From Blastomyces gilchristii SLH14081 (lineage: Eukaryota > Ascomycota > Eurotiomycetes > Onygenales > Ajellomycetaceae), in assembly GCF_000003855.2 (NCBI RefSeq), contig NW_003101660.1:564774-628773 (forward strand): a DNA stretch of 64,000 nucleotides, given 5' to 3'. Under the pieces are notes generated by a model, which saw only the letters and a list, made by a program, of their open reading frames with translations, made no database searches and was not told the origin of the DNA. Below, in pieces: positions 1-12,578 of the stretch (the first letter of the stretch is position 1; every line of letters starts with the position of its first letter). The position numbers and the translations under genes were made by a program.

Positions 1-2282
1 CTTCATTTGAACCAGACAAAGCGCCATGATTCTCCTTTTACTTTATTTTTCTTAATTTTGTACGAATCAAAAACGCTTTGCTGGAATGATTTGCTTTGTG
101 TCTATCTATCTATCATGAAATGCGTTTTTGAAAAGAGAAAAAAGAGTTACGACACTTTACGCAGCGAATGATTATTTGTTTTGTGTCCCCTTTGCTTTTT
201 TTTTTTTTTTTCTGCGCCGGTTGTGTGTACACGGAATTCGGAATTTGCCCACACCAAATCTTTATCCGCCTGAGTAGCACCGATCAGCTTTACCCAAGAT
301 TCTTCTCTAACCAGATATGGTACAGAGATGGATATAGCGTTCAATCTAACCTACCTTGGGGGTGGGGATATGGCTTTCGTCGAAATGCGGTCCTACTCCT
401 TCGCATGTTTACCCTTTCCCTTCCTGTACGCGGCCTTCCGTTTTATCTTGATTTCGCCGTCGTCTCCTTTCCACGACTCCCGTTTCCAGGCGTTTTAATT
501 CCCCCACTCTCACCCTCAATTCTCACTCTCCTCGCTCTCCTTGTCCTGGGTCACGTCTTGGCAGAATAGGACTGTGTTATGCTTCGTCTGTAAAGAACAC
601 GTGAAAAAAGCAGGAAAAAAAAAAAAGAAAACATCGGAAAAAAAGGACTAAGAAAAAGGAACGAAAAGGAGAAAGAATAACCCCTCTTCTCACACAGTTA
701 AATGGCCGCTGGTTTTTCTACTTTTACTTTATTTCCACTTTTATTTTATTTTTTACTCTTTTAAAACATTTAGGCTTTATCTTATTTTATGTGCATTTTT
801 TGGCTTAAATCTTTCTGTCTTTAAAATCCTGTTCGCCTAATCATGCTCTTTGCTTTTTTTTTTTTTCGCTTAATTAACTATTTATTCCGTCCTGATTATT
901 TTTGTGTCTGTCTATCCGTCTGGTCAGCCTGTCGGCCTATTTAAGCCTCAGGTTATTGTTTCTTCGTTCTGTTTTGTGCTCCAGACACCTCACCTCTCAA
1001 GAAAGAAAAAAACTCCCCAAACATCTTATGAAATGAATGATCTCACCTTATTAGGTGTTATGTCAATGTGGCTTTTTGTTGTTTCTTATGGTTTGATTGT
1101 CCTCTAATTTCCTTTCCTTTTCTTTCCATCTTGATAAAAAAAAACAACCCATTACTTATTTCCTATTTCTTCCTGTTTTGCTCTGTTTTTCCGTTTAATG
1201 ACTGTTATGACACGAATCTCCTTGGAAATTATCTAAATATTATTATTATATCTTCTTTTTTCTAAACCTTGTGTGTGCTCTCTTTCTTGTTTCAACTAGT
1301 TTTTTTATATGAGCGCGCATGTGTGTATGTGTATGCTTGTGTGACTGATCTTGCTCACAGATGCCTAATCTCAATTCTTAAATAAATATAATGATAACTA
1401 GTGATATTAGAGATGTTGTTAATAGAGTCAGTTCAGCTGCACATATATGAATGATTCTATCAAGTGAAGAAAAAGAAGAATTATTAAGATCTCATGTGGT
1501 GGATTGTTAAGGTAAATTATAGTTAGTAGTTACCTTTTTTATAAACCTTCTCAATCATGTCTTCAAATTTTTAAACCATATAGTATCCGCTCACTTTCTT
1601 TCTTTCATCCCCATACTGCACATGTACATGTACATGTACAACTGTAATGTATAGTACAATCGTGAACGTGCTGTGTCTCGTGTACCCCGACGCCCGGGGC
1701 GGTTTTTGGGGGGGGGGGGGGGGAATAGAGGAAGGAGTCTGGAAGGAATCTCTCTCTATCTTCCTCCCCCGGCCTCCTTTTTTTTTTTTTTCTTTCTTTC
1801 TTTCTTTCTTTTTTTTTCCACCCACCCATCAATGAATGCATTGATTGTGTCCGTCATTGTAACTCTGTAACTACTCTGGAGTAGCAGATATATTTCCCGA
1901 CAAAATTAAAATGAAATGAAATATCTTCAAAAGACACAACACTCTTCTAACTAACTATAGTTAAATGTACTCCGTAGTGACTAAATTTAACCATGGAACT
2001 AGAATCAATCAACCAATCTGAAGGGAAGATTTTTAAGAATGAGAATAATAAAAGAATAGCAAGGCCAGCCTTCCTGGCCTCTTATATTAACTTAACTGCA
2101 TTTAACTAGTGAGTGAGTGAGAAAAATGAGACTGTTACTACTATATTTCTTCTGCTTATATATATATATATATACATACACATCTCCCTCTTGTGACTTG
2201 GGATGTTTCCCGTGCATGCATGCATGCATCTATCTATCTGTACATGAGATAAGTTCCTCTCACCATTCTATCTATCATTATG

Positions 2283-2338
<56 letters not shown>

Positions 2339-2638
2339 AACAACAGACCATAAAACATGCAAAAATAAAATAATGAAACAACTCAACTCACTCCACCCAT
2401 CTATTCTATACATACGGATGTATCCCCCTTTACACAGGGAGATAGGGAAATATATGCAGGCATTAAACAATGCGAGGAAGAAAAGGGAAGGAGAAAAGGG
2501 GGAAAGAGAAGCAAGATAAAAAAAAAGCAAAGTATACGAACCACCACCAACTACCCATTCAGGCGAGAAAAAGCATGTAGGGGGTGGTGGTGGTGGAAGG
2601 ATCTGTATTGTAAGAAAACTCCCATCGCCACCTGGGCT
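1..2638. other. Intergenic, low complexity, no gene seen
   Basis: No open frame here has a recognisable product. The stretch has T-rich and A-rich runs, a G run near 1710, a CTTT run near 1790-1815, a TGTACA-type repeat at 1621-1640, one TACTCCGTA 9-mer at 1968-1976, a short TA repeat near 2158-2176 and a 53-base A tract at 2283-2335. Its right end should hold the 3' untranslated region of the transporter gene that ends at 2639 on the minus strand. Confidence 0.6.
2283..2335. repeat. Poly(A) tract, 53 bases
   Basis: An uninterrupted run of 53 A. It is the longest homopolymer in the window. No coding sequence abuts it that would suggest a retroposed transcript, so it may simply be an expanded mononucleotide tract. 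Its true length is uncertain because such runs are error-prone in sequencing. Confidence 0.9.
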
Positions 2639-5600
2639 TCACCTCCTCCCAACATCAATCTCACCCCGCTTATCTCCCCAACTCTCTCCGCCACCCCCAT
2701 CCACATCCCCACATAATTCATATATCATCATAATCATTATCCCCACCACCATCACTCCCCGCTTTCCCTCTCCCATTCCCTCTCCTTTGCTCCGCCACAG
2801 AAGCAGCCGCAACACTAGACCCCCTCCTCCCCTGCCGCATCCTCCTCTCCCGCCTCTCCCGCCTCTCATTTTCCGCGCTGAGGCTTGACGCGAGAGACGT
2901 CGCGGATGACGCTGGTAGAGGGATGAGTTGTGGCGGGGGTAAGGTTGGGGTGTTCCCTGCTGGCGCGGGCGCGGGGCGCGGGTACGGGAGGAAGAGGAGG
3001 GTGGTGTGGAGGAGGTGGTGGGTAGAGACCTTTCGGGAGTGTTTGGGAATGCGTATGGGTGTCTAGGATGTGATTCGGTGGGGAGGGAGGGGAGGGGGTG
3101 GTGGGGTGGTTGGTGTTGACGGAGTTGTGCTGCTGCTGCTGCTGCTGTTGTTGCTGTCGTTGGGAAGGTTGTTGAGTGGGACGGGAGATGCGGGGTGGGG
3201 TGTGAATGGGGTGGTGGGGAGGGCGGTTTGATATCTGCAATCGCGCCGTCGTATTTTGGTAGTTGGGACGAGGGCGGAGGGGAGGAACGTCTGTGGTGGT
3301 GGCGGGTTTTTGGGTATTTTGAAGAAGAAGAAGAAGAAGAAGCTGTAGCTGCCGCCTCTGCTTCTCTGTCTCGCGAGGGTACTCGAGTGTGGTGTGGTTT
3401 ATATTCAGTGCTTGATTCGGTGGAAGAAACACTTGACGATGATGGTGATCGGCTGGGGCGTTGCTGATAGTTCACCTGGAGCATGTCATTTTGAATCGCT
3501 TCCTCGTTAAAAGTTGGAGTCGTAGGGGTAGGCGATGGCGAAGAGTCACGGAGATGCCGTTGCCCCTTCAATTGGGCGTTATCCCCTTTCACAAGGCCGA
3601 GAGTTTCTTCCTCAGTGCCTTCTCTCATCATATTACGTTTTTGCTCGTTTTGATGATGATGGTGATTGTGAGTATTCCGAGACGAAAGGTTAGCAAACCC
3701 AAACAGCCGGTTTCCTGGTGAAGTGGGATTTTCTGACATGTTGCGACTACCACCACCGCTGTGCGGTGGCTCGTTAGACATTCGTCGATTGAACAAGTTA
3801 TGGAATGAAAACTGGCGACTCGGGCCATGATGTGGGGAATTTGCTGGAAGAGTACTACTGCGGTTGGGCGAGTGTGGGTTGGAAGAGCCACCGGATTTGA
3901 CACTATTTGCCCATTGAATCGTCTGCGCGGTTCCGCTGCGGTTCCGGCGATGGTTATGTTGGAAGGCTTCCTCAAGGGAGCCGGAAGGCTGAGCTTCAGC
4001 CATGCCAGAATGTGAACCACTTTTTTCATCCGTTTCACTCGTGATCGTAGTTAGCACGGGTGACATCGCGCCGTGCATCCCCTGGGAAGAATGGTTCGGT
4101 CTCCAATGTGGATGCAACCCGCTGGATGCACGGCTGCGAGCAAAGAACGAACTCTTACTACTTCCCTTCGTGCTGGGCCTGTGGTGAGGGAGCTCCTCAT
4201 CAACAAAATCAGGGAATTTCGACATCCCCAGAGGCGGATGGCGATTCGTTGCTCGGCGTGATGGTGTACTCATGGGACTTTCTCCGACGATAGTCCTGCG
4301 TCGGCGGAGTCCGTCCCACTCAATCACTTCCCCTTCTCGCGGCGGCTCCAACTCATCAAGTCTTCTCTCCTCGTAATATCTCCTTGCCTCCTCCGCTTCC
4401 ATCCTCTGTCTTGCACCCGATATCCGACGAATAATAGCGGCTGTGCCACGAATTGCATCGGCCTTGGGTTCAGTCTCTGGCTGTTCCTGCTCAGCAACTT
4501 CGCGCACCTGATCCAGATCTCCTTTGAAAATGGCAGTATCCGGAACATCCTTGGCCGATTTCGAGAGCTGTAACAAGACAACGCCAGAACAAATCTGAAG
4601 AAAACCCATGATAATGGTAGTAATGCTAATAGCAGTCCCCTTGAATCCCTGGAATAGAATTGCAGATGTAATGATCGTGGAACTTGTAAAAAAGACATAG
4701 TATGTAGGGGTAACCAACGCCGCATTAAAAATATTCAACGCTTTCTGTCACGAAAAATCCGAATCAGAAATTGTTACCTGATTAGGTTTTGCAGATCGCG
4801 CGGGGTGTTGGTAGGGGACGGTGCAGTGTACATGTACGGATATGATATGGACTTACATTTAAATAAATAATCTCAGTCAACAACGTAGCAATAACAAAAA
4901 CCAGCAAAACATACAGAAACCACTCCTTGAACTGCGATATCCCCTGGATCTGAGATATGATAGCCGCTCCCAGACCCTGAGTGGCGACCACACTCAGACC
5001 ACCAACGAGGCTGCAGATGCTGATGTAGACAAACATGCTCCTGTTGCCGTAGCGGGGCCCTGCCCAGAGCGCAATAAACGTGCATCCCACAATGATGAGA
5101 CCTGCCCAGGTGAGGAAACCGGGGGAGATGACGAAGCGTTGCATGTCTTGGATAGTAGCGACAGATGACTGTGTGGGGGCATTCATGGCGATGATGACGG
5201 AGCCAATGATGCAATTGAAGCAGCCGACTTTGCCCACGAAACTCAGGCGTTCCTTGAGAAAGATGGCGGAGAGGATGGTGGTGACCACGACGGAGAGGGC
5301 GCCAAGGGGTGTCACTAGAATTGCGTCGACGAAGGCATAGGCGACAAAATTGAAGATTTCTCCGATGATCATTCTGATTTGGTTAGTCTTGTTTAATGAC
5401 CATACACGCATATATATATATATATATATTTATAAGTACGCATATATTGGGGGTGAGATGGTGCAACAACAAAGAACAAAGACTTACAACGCCATCCCTA
5501 CCCACCACCACCACACCTTCAAATACCCCATCCCTTCACCAGGGTCCTCATTATACTTCGCGTTCGCCTTGAGCAGGCCCACCTTCTTTATCACAAAGGA

Positions 5601-5738
5601 GACCCCGATGAAGAGCCCCGAACCGACAGCCAGGGAGATACCAACGGCCTTGAAGGCGGGCGGCCTACCTTCCGGACCCCCCGGCACACCACCGCCAGAC
5701 CGTGCATAGATTGAGTGGACATCTGCGGAATCAAGCAT
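2639..5738 (-). CDS. NIPA-family (DUF803) magnesium transporter, long disordered C-terminus
   Basis: Predicted membrane Mg2+ transporter of the NIPA family. Proposed exons (minus strand): 5738-5488, 5373-4857, 4744-2639; all junctions are GT..AG and in frame (957 residues). Exon 1 carries the first membrane helix and ends WWWVGM; exon 2 continues directly with MIIGEIFNFVAYAF and LVTPLGALSVV, the conserved core of the family; exon 3 opens KALNIFNAALVTPTYYVFF. About eight or nine hydrophobic helices fill roughly residues 30-330. The remaining 600 or so residues are hydrophilic, rich in Ser, Pro, His and Arg, with Ala, Ser and His runs from trinucleotide repeats; the very end turns Gly-rich, so the true stop could lie behind an unseen intron. 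The open frame extends 13 codons upstream of 5738 but only from a GTG, so the ATG at 5738 is preferred. Family assignment is firm; ion specificity is inferred. Confidence 0.9.
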
Positions 5739-6508
5739 GGTATCTATGTATAGGTATATGCGCGGGGTATTGTCCACACTGGAGGAGGGGAGGGGGGTTG
5801 GCGGATTGTAAGGGGGAAAGTACTGTATTAATTGTCCGGCAAGGAGTGATGTCGAGGACCACGCGATGGTGAGAGATAGAGAAGGGAGAGAGAGAGAGAA
5901 AGCAAGTCGTTTCTAGATCTCAAACCATTGTTCCTCAGCGCTGTTTGTTCGGTATTTGGGTTCCACGCTCACTCTATCTCTCGGCGGAAAGAGGATTGGG
6001 GCGGTTGGAGGGAGAGAAACCAAGGGGGAGGGAGGATGGGATGGGATGGGATGGATATTCGCAAGAATACGTCAGAGTTGGGAGCCAATCTATTCATGAA
6101 GGATGATTTGCTGCACTGATTAGTTATGTGAGCTTCAGTCCAATCCAATCCAATCCAAATGCATGCAACTGCGGTGATCTGGAAGAGTAGTTGGCAGCAG
6201 CTTTTGTTGGTTGCAGGGGGCGATCTACATAAATACCTGCGATATGTATGTAATAATAATGTACATGTACATTTACAGTACAATAATGATGAACGCCAAC
6301 CCCGAGATTGAATGCAAAGGAAGAAAGAAGATAGAAGCACTCCCTTACTTACTACTTAAAAGATCTCTCCCGCAAAATAAATAGCTTGTTTCAGTTCGTG
6401 GAGTCGTTAAATATGTAAATCCTGCGGGTAGGCCGTATGTTTTGTTTTTCCCCGACGAGACTTATTGGATATCGTCGTTATCCTCGTCGTTTCGAGCACC
6501 TTTTTTTA

Positions 6509-6539
<31 letters not shown>

Positions 6540-7214
6540 GAGGAAAAAAAAAACCAAAGTAATAATTCTTGATGGAAACAAAACCCGTCCCGTCCACAAC
6601 AAAGCAAGCAATCCAATCCCCTGAGGGTTCCAAGGATCGTTGCTGGAGCGATGAACCCGCTTAAATAATGCTACTCTACTCCGTAGTTATTAATAACTAA
6701 TAAGGACTCTCTCTCTGAAGCCACAAAAATCCTCATTCCATATCTGCATGCATTATTGAACCTCTTGAGCACACAGATATTAAAATTATCTCTTAAAAAT
6801 GTCAATGAATTCCCAACTGCCAGAGTCAGTTCCAGTTTCCACGTTTCCACCTGACATTTTTTCCACTGTCTCCCGTAACATAACTACCTGCGTATCATCA
6901 TACCGAAATAATCAATAGACATAGGGATATATAGATATGTGAATATGTGAATATGAATCTGCGAAGAAAAATAAAAAAATAAAAATAAAAAAAATAAGAT
7001 AAAAAAGATGAAATAACCTCCATATCAAATCAATACCCAAAACCCCATTAACATCATATCATAGCGTATCATATCACATCATTATATATCCATAACGCAA
7101 AAAAAACACATTATATGTATACGTATACATATAAATATAAAACTGAAGACAACGGTAAAAGGAAAGCTCATTCTATTATATCACACCCGCCTCACCCCGC
7201 ACTCGCCCTCGTTT
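5739..7214. other. Intergenic between two minus-strand genes
   Basis: This should hold the promoter of the NIPA-type gene (right of 5738) and the 3' untranslated region of the patatin-like gene (left of 7215). Visible elements are a purine tract near 5870-5905, repeated GGGAT units near 6035-6055 and TCCAA units near 6138-6158, a TGTACATGTACA palindrome at 6260-6271, an AAT repeat near 6509-6533, one TACTCCGTA 9-mer at 6677-6685 and AT-rich DNA from 6960 to 7150. No coding sequence is supported. Confidence 0.6.
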
Positions 7215-8924
7215 TCACCGCCGACTATACGTCGGCTTCCGCCCTTTATTGACCAACGGCGGCGGCCCATCACTAGGATACGGCAATTTCGCAACACCAT
7301 TCCCGTTCCCGTTCCCGTTCCCAATCCCAATCCCAATCCCATTGCCACTCTGCAAACCCCCGTAAGAGTTACTATTCGGCCTATTCGGCGCCCGCGGCGG
7401 GATTGGCATGACCGCCGGTGCATACCCCTGCCCATGCCCATGCCCATGCCCGTACCCGGAGCCAGGGCGAGGAGGACCAGGACCAGGACCAGGACCAGGG
7501 GCGGAAGGTGAGCCATGCCCATAGCCATCTTCAGGGTATGGGATGGGTGTCTTGGGCGGGAGCGGCGGCGGTGGGTGGCTGGGTGGTGGGCTTAGGGGCG
7601 GGGTATGGGAGAGGCGAACGGAATGGTGAGTTTGGGTTTGGTTTTGGTGGCTGCTTGGTGGGCGGGTTGTTGTTACTGCTAGCGGGGGAGGGTTTATGAA
7701 CAGCTCGGCGCTGACGCGGGGGGAGGATGCGGAAGGATTGTTGTAGCTGCTTTGTGGGCGACTACTGGGATTTCGGTGGTCGCTGCTGTTTAGGCGGGTC
7801 TGAGAGGTGAAGGGTGATGGTTGGTTGGTTGTGGGCGAGGATGGGGTTGGCATCGGGATCGGAGTCTTGCGGCTGAAGTTGAGTGGGTGAGGAATGTGTT
7901 CATCGGAGGTGACGACTGTATATTTTTCTTGGGAACTCGTGCGGTTTATTTGTGGATAGCTGGAGGTTGGGAGGGGTGGTGGGTTTGAATTATTCGTGTT
8001 ATTATTCACGAATGAAAACGGGATAAAATCCTCTCCAGGAAGTTCGACTGCGTCTGGGAATTCGATGGTGGATGGTGGTGGAGGGCACGGATTCGGGTGT
8101 GGTGACGGCATGGACACCGGGATAGGAGGGACCGGTCGATGATATTGCCGCTGGAATACATCTCCATCTTCCAAGCCTTCTTCGAAACTGTTGGAATCAG
8201 CACCCCAGTCCCTCCCTCCATCGCCCACCACAAGCCTACGATGAATAAAATGGATCTTGGCCAACTTGACAGCCGCCTCCTGATTCATCTTCTGCACGTC
8301 GTTCCGGGAGAGATAAGTCCGGGTGCTTGTGCTAATTTCCGCCAGGCGATTCCATTCATTCATGCCAAACTCTCCCACGCCAACTTCAACGTTGAGACGG
8401 ACGTAATTTTCTAGCGGAACGTTGCGTTTTCTGAGATGTTCCTTGAGCATGTATTGATGTATTTTTTCGCAGCCCTCGATTTTCGCAATCAGCCGTCTTC
8501 GCGCTTCAGCAAAATTGCCCAGGGAATCGGCGAAAACATCCTCCCACCACTCATGTTGGATATGATTTGTTCCTGAGGGTCGTTTGCCCGTTCCAACGCT
8601 GACGAAAAGGCCCACTTCTCTCCCTGGCCATTCATTGACGGCTGCTTCATCGAGAATAATTGGCGCGGGATTATATTTACCAGCCCCCTCGTCAATGAAG
8701 ACATGTTGTCCTACTAAAATAGGTTTGAATGCAAGCCCTGTTGCGGATGTTGCCCGTCCAGCTTGCCATATCGTGCAGTTGAATTCCGGCGCGGGTTCCT
8801 TTCGCGAATCGTACGATCGTAGCAGAGTCGGATTTCCATCCATCGGGGTCCCTTTGTAAACAGCCGCAACCGCACTAATAGACAGTCAGAGATACATATA
8901 CACACATTATACATAAAGACAGTC

Positions 8925-8965
<41 letters not shown>

Positions 8966-9744
8966 AAGGACAACCCACGTCTTCGTCCTGTTTTCCCGCT
9001 TATCATAAAGTATTGCATCGGCATTCCCCCAGCCTTGAATATGAGACCCGCGCAAACTCGCTGGCGACCGAACTGGTGATGCACCCGTTGTACTGACGCT
9101 CGACCGACTGGTCCGGCTGTGCAGCGTGTGAGCTGAGCGCGGGCGCAGTACTGGGCCGTGGACAGAGATGGGTTTCTGAGTCCTGGGGGAACCATCATTT
9201 CCCTCCTCCATGGAGACTGTATGCTCCCACACGCACTGGCGGATGGCCTCTTCCAGCTTCGAGGCTTTGAAGAGAGTTGACCTATAGGGGATGCCGGCAA
9301 TGGTCTTATCGGTTTCGAAGACTCGTCTAGTCATGCGCACGTATACATCCTTGCATGTCTCCAGATCCAGCCGGAGCCGACCAAGCATGAGCGCAATGAG
9401 TCCGCCGGTTCCAGTGCCGGCAATAAGGTCGAAATGGTCGCATGGTTTGGGAATTTGGTTGCGTGCGGGGGCTTTACCTTCGCATTCGACGTAGGTGCGG
9501 TGCATGAGTTCTTGGAGGAGGATGAGCATGGAGTAGCCACGGACACCACCGCCATCTATATATTTTTTTTAGAAAAAGGGATTCTCGTGGTCAGTAAGTT
9601 GGTTTTTTGTAGCGCAAGAGTTTGAGTGTATTTTTGGACCATATATTGTGAGTTGGAGAGGAGAGAGACCAACATACCTAGTGACAGAATCCGTAGTGGT
9701 GGACCTTTCGTAGTATCCTTGCGACGGATATGTAGAATATCCAT
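7215..9744 (-). CDS. Patatin-like phospholipase-domain protein, catalytic motifs altered
   Basis: Patatin-fold protein, 767 residues. Proposed exons (minus strand): 9744-9678, 9555-8979, 8874-7215; the junctions restore the sequences SLDGGGVRG and KTAVAAVYKGTP. The oxyanion-hole glycine motif DGGGVRG lies at residues 23-29. The nucleophile elbow, normally G-x-S-x-G, reads G-T-G-T-G at residues 69-73, so the serine position (71, codon 9412-9410) is Gly. The region expected to give the DGG/DGA aspartate reads DEGAGKYNP from Asp276. Either this subfamily is catalytically inactive or it uses other residues. From about residue 400 the protein is a Pro/Ser-rich tail with short coded repeats: Gly-Pro, Gly-His and Gly-Asn/Gly-Ile alternations near 7300-7500. 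Intron 2 holds a 38-base T tract (coding strand). The fold call is firm; enzymatic activity is doubtful. Confidence 0.9.
8926..8963. repeat. Poly(A/T) tract inside patatin-like gene intron
   Basis: Thirty-eight consecutive A on the + strand, T on the coding strand, lying in the second intron of the patatin-like gene about 50 bases upstream of the acceptor. It accounts for the long Phe run that appears if this intron is read through. Confidence 0.9.
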
Positions 9745-10937
9745 GATGATGATGATGATTATGGTGATGAATTGAGGGTAGGGGGGAATACAACTGGCGC
9801 GCGGCACCTCCCCCTGGTATCCACGGCGCGGGAAAAGTTATGAACTCGAGAAGCCTAAGATCGATGGTATGGGGAGTTCTCGTTGTAGGGGTAGACGCCG
9901 TTGCTAAACAAATGTATGCAAGTGAGTGTGCCGGGAGAGGAGGACAGGAGCAGGAGTAAGAACGGGAGCACCACGGGCAAGATAGTTGGTGGTGTACGGC
10001 AGACGAGACGGGAGCGATCAGGGGCAAACAGGAGATGGTGAGGGAGAGATTCGGGAGGCAAGATTCGGACTTCGCAGGGCTAGTGAGATGGTGACGATTA
10101 TCGGAGTATAATAATGGCGGTGGTGGTGGTGGTGGTGATCGGAGGTGGTGGTGGTGAGGCTGAGCAATGCGCGGCTAATCCCTGGCGGTGTTTACAACGA
10201 CGTAGTTTTGTAGTTTTGTAGTTACAGATACAATCACTGCTGCTGCCTCGGAAGTACCGAGAATGTCTTGCTTACCCCGGGTTGACGTGCATGTACTGTA
10301 CATGTACATACATCTTACACATCCAGAGTCCCTGCAAATATAAATATCATCAAGTAATATTTATCAGACCATTTTGTTCTACCTCTGCCATAAAATAAGT
10401 AACTGAATGGGAAATATACAAATAGATATGAGTGTGTGTCCCCTTCACAGGCTAAAATTGAGGCCAACCATTACAAAATCCCTACCGAGGTTCCTCCCGA
10501 GAGAACTTACTGCATCATGTACTGTACGTGTACTTTCTCTCGTGGTCTTGAAGTTTGCAAATGCTCTTCCAAAGGTGGTTTTTGATATCATGACACAAGA
10601 TATTGATTATTACTGACTATGACGCCACTTTCCAAAAAAAATGCTCAGACCCCAGATCCGGGAGTCGAGTCTCAGGTCTTAGATTTCCCTAAATCAAATG
10701 ACGGCACCGGTTTCGTCTTCCCACCAACTTGTAGTCCCGCAGAGGCTATTTTCAGCCATCCCGCAGCCGATGTCAGCCAATGTAAGCCGACCAACGCATG
10801 GGCTATGACAGGTGTGGCGGTGCACTCGAAGTTCGCTACTGTGCCGTGCAGGGCTGAAAACGCCTGGCAGAGGCAATTAAATAATTGTATTATTGTCTCT
10901 CCGTACAGATCACAATTGCCATTATTCCATCGATCAG

Positions 10938-10960
10938 TACTCCGTACGGATTACTCCGTA
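10938..10960. repeat. Two close copies of the 9-mer TACTCCGTA
   Basis: Copies at 10938-10946 and 10952-10960, same orientation, 14 bases apart. This 9-mer or its complement occurs 13 times in the window, always outside the predicted coding exons. This is the only place where two copies adjoin. Confidence 0.85.
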
Positions 10961-11339
10961 CAGCAGCCACGGGATTCCGATTTAGGAAGATCGTTTGACA
11001 GCAGGGCGCCATGGGGTTCGAGCCCCTTTTTTACTTATCTGCAGGTACTGGGGCTTCAGACTGGCTTTGTGGAGGGAAATGTCCGATTTCCGATGTATTT
11101 CTCCGCAAGCGGATACATATTATTGCAAAAGAGGGGAGCAGATAACGCCAAAAACAAAAGCAAGTGGATAGGAAGTCCTTACCTAGCCCTCCTCATCACT
11201 GACTCCCTCTGGACATGGAAGCTACCTAGGTAAAAAAGAAAGAAAGAAAGAAAAAACACGTCCCATTATTGCCAGCACACCGCTAGCACAATGACACTGC
11301 ACTCACTCCACATACGCTGTAGACCAACTGCTTCCTGTT

Positions 11340-11420
11340 AGCCACCACCGGGGGTCGAACCCCCGGAGCCTTGTGGTTAAAAGCCGCACGCTCTAACCAT
11401 TTAGTGATGAGGATGGAGCC
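11340..11420 (-). pseudogene. Degenerate tRNA-Lys(TTT)
   Basis: On the minus strand this reads a tRNA-Lys-like molecule: the D-loop end ATGGTTAGAGC, an anticodon arm with loop CTTTTAA (anticodon TTT), then a T-arm with TTCGA. It shares the GCGTGCGGCTTTTAACC core with the intact tRNA-Lys at 24763-24835. The 5' half of the D-arm is altered (CACT where the intact gene has GCTC), the acceptor arms pair at only about five of seven positions, the T-stem is out of register and the whole is roughly 80 rather than 73 bases. It looks like a decayed copy rather than a working gene. Alternatively it could be a tRNA-derived short repeat. Confidence 0.55.
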
Positions 11421-12546
11421 GTAAAGAAACAAAGATATCACTGGGGTTATGGGTATGATGGCGATGCGGTTTTTCGGGCTTTTTGTTGCTGTTGTTGTGG
11501 CCTATCGCCGGTCGCGTGGCTGTAGAAGTTGGAACTGTGGAAAGAAGCTTGGATGGTCATGTGACTAATTCAACCTCGATGTTAATATTTAACACTGTAT
11601 ATGTACATCAAAACCTATGTAGGCTTCTTTGCTCCCCTTCTAAACAAGATATGACAAAATCTCTCTGCCACATAGGCCCACATTCACAAAGAGCGAGGCT
11701 TCGTCACCTTCTCCAGGACAGAGGAAAACCTCCAAAATATGACGTGATGCTGAAGCTTGGCCGGGAAGGGCGAGATCAGTCGGTAAACTACTACAGCGTA
11801 CAGAACGACAAGTGAGACAGACCGGCCTTGGCCGGGAAGCATCTAGAAGGAATCCAATGCAAAGGCACCGAAAGGGGTAAGATTTCTATATCGATCTCAG
11901 CAACGAGTTTATCCACTCAAGCCCTGGCAAGTAATTGGGTTCTTCACTGCCAAAGGGGACGAGGTCCGCCACTGCCCACCCAAACTTAACAGGTCTCAGA
12001 ATCGCAACGTGATCGTGTTTGCTGTTGGAACTGCTATCTCTGAAATAGTTCTGTGGGAAGTTTCATACCGTCCGGAGAAGAAGACGACTATTTATGATGT
12101 TCGGAGACAGCAAATTCCCCCAGTTGAGAGATGGTAATCCCAGTGAGGTTATTATTTATCAACTCGTTGCCGAACATACAAGACCAGATCACTAGAACAG
12201 CATACTGACACTTCCTCCCATCTCTTTCTGGGGCGTTTATTTGATGCGAGCAGAAAGTGGTTGGCCATTCCGGTTAATCACCTGTTTGAAGCGTTTTATT
12301 GCAAAGCGATTGTTGCTATATACCAAGCCTTCTGGGGACGCTTGAGGAGACAGGGGACCCATTGCTCACAGCCCTGGGAGAACGATCAAGGCAAACAGCC
12401 GCCAGGTGATTAAACACAGTTTCTTGCTTGCCTTCGACGAGTGTCTGGACGCCAGCCGTTACGTTCCGACAACATGTAGGACATTTCGTTGATATATGAG
12501 GTAAGTAGCATCAACAGAGGACAACTTCATCAATGAATTTGTTGTT

Positions 12547-12549
<3 letters not shown>

Positions 12550-12578
<29 letters not shown>
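12550..12578. repeat. Poly(T) tract, 29 bases
   Basis: Uninterrupted T run in non-coding DNA. No function is suggested by its surroundings. Confidence 0.85.

Noticed and set aside
8875..9300. Minus-strand frame of 141 codons with a long Phe run
   Set aside because: It is an off-frame reading of patatin exon 2 and the T tract of the following intron.
11005..11035. GGGGTTCGAGCCCC followed by a T run, like a tRNA T-arm with Pol III terminator
   Set aside because: No D-arm or anticodon arm lies upstream at the right distance and no acceptor strand follows; probably a chance B-box-like hairpin.
10619..11233. ATG-started frame of 204 codons on the + strand
   Set aside because: No recognisable domain, no leader-like upstream sequence, and it spans two copies of the dispersed intergenic 9-mer, which otherwise avoid coding DNA.
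12273..12415. Short inverted repeat (GTTAATCACCTG and its complement, about 120 bases apart)
   Set aside because: Only 12 matching bases, with no extension of similarity; too weak to call a mobile element.
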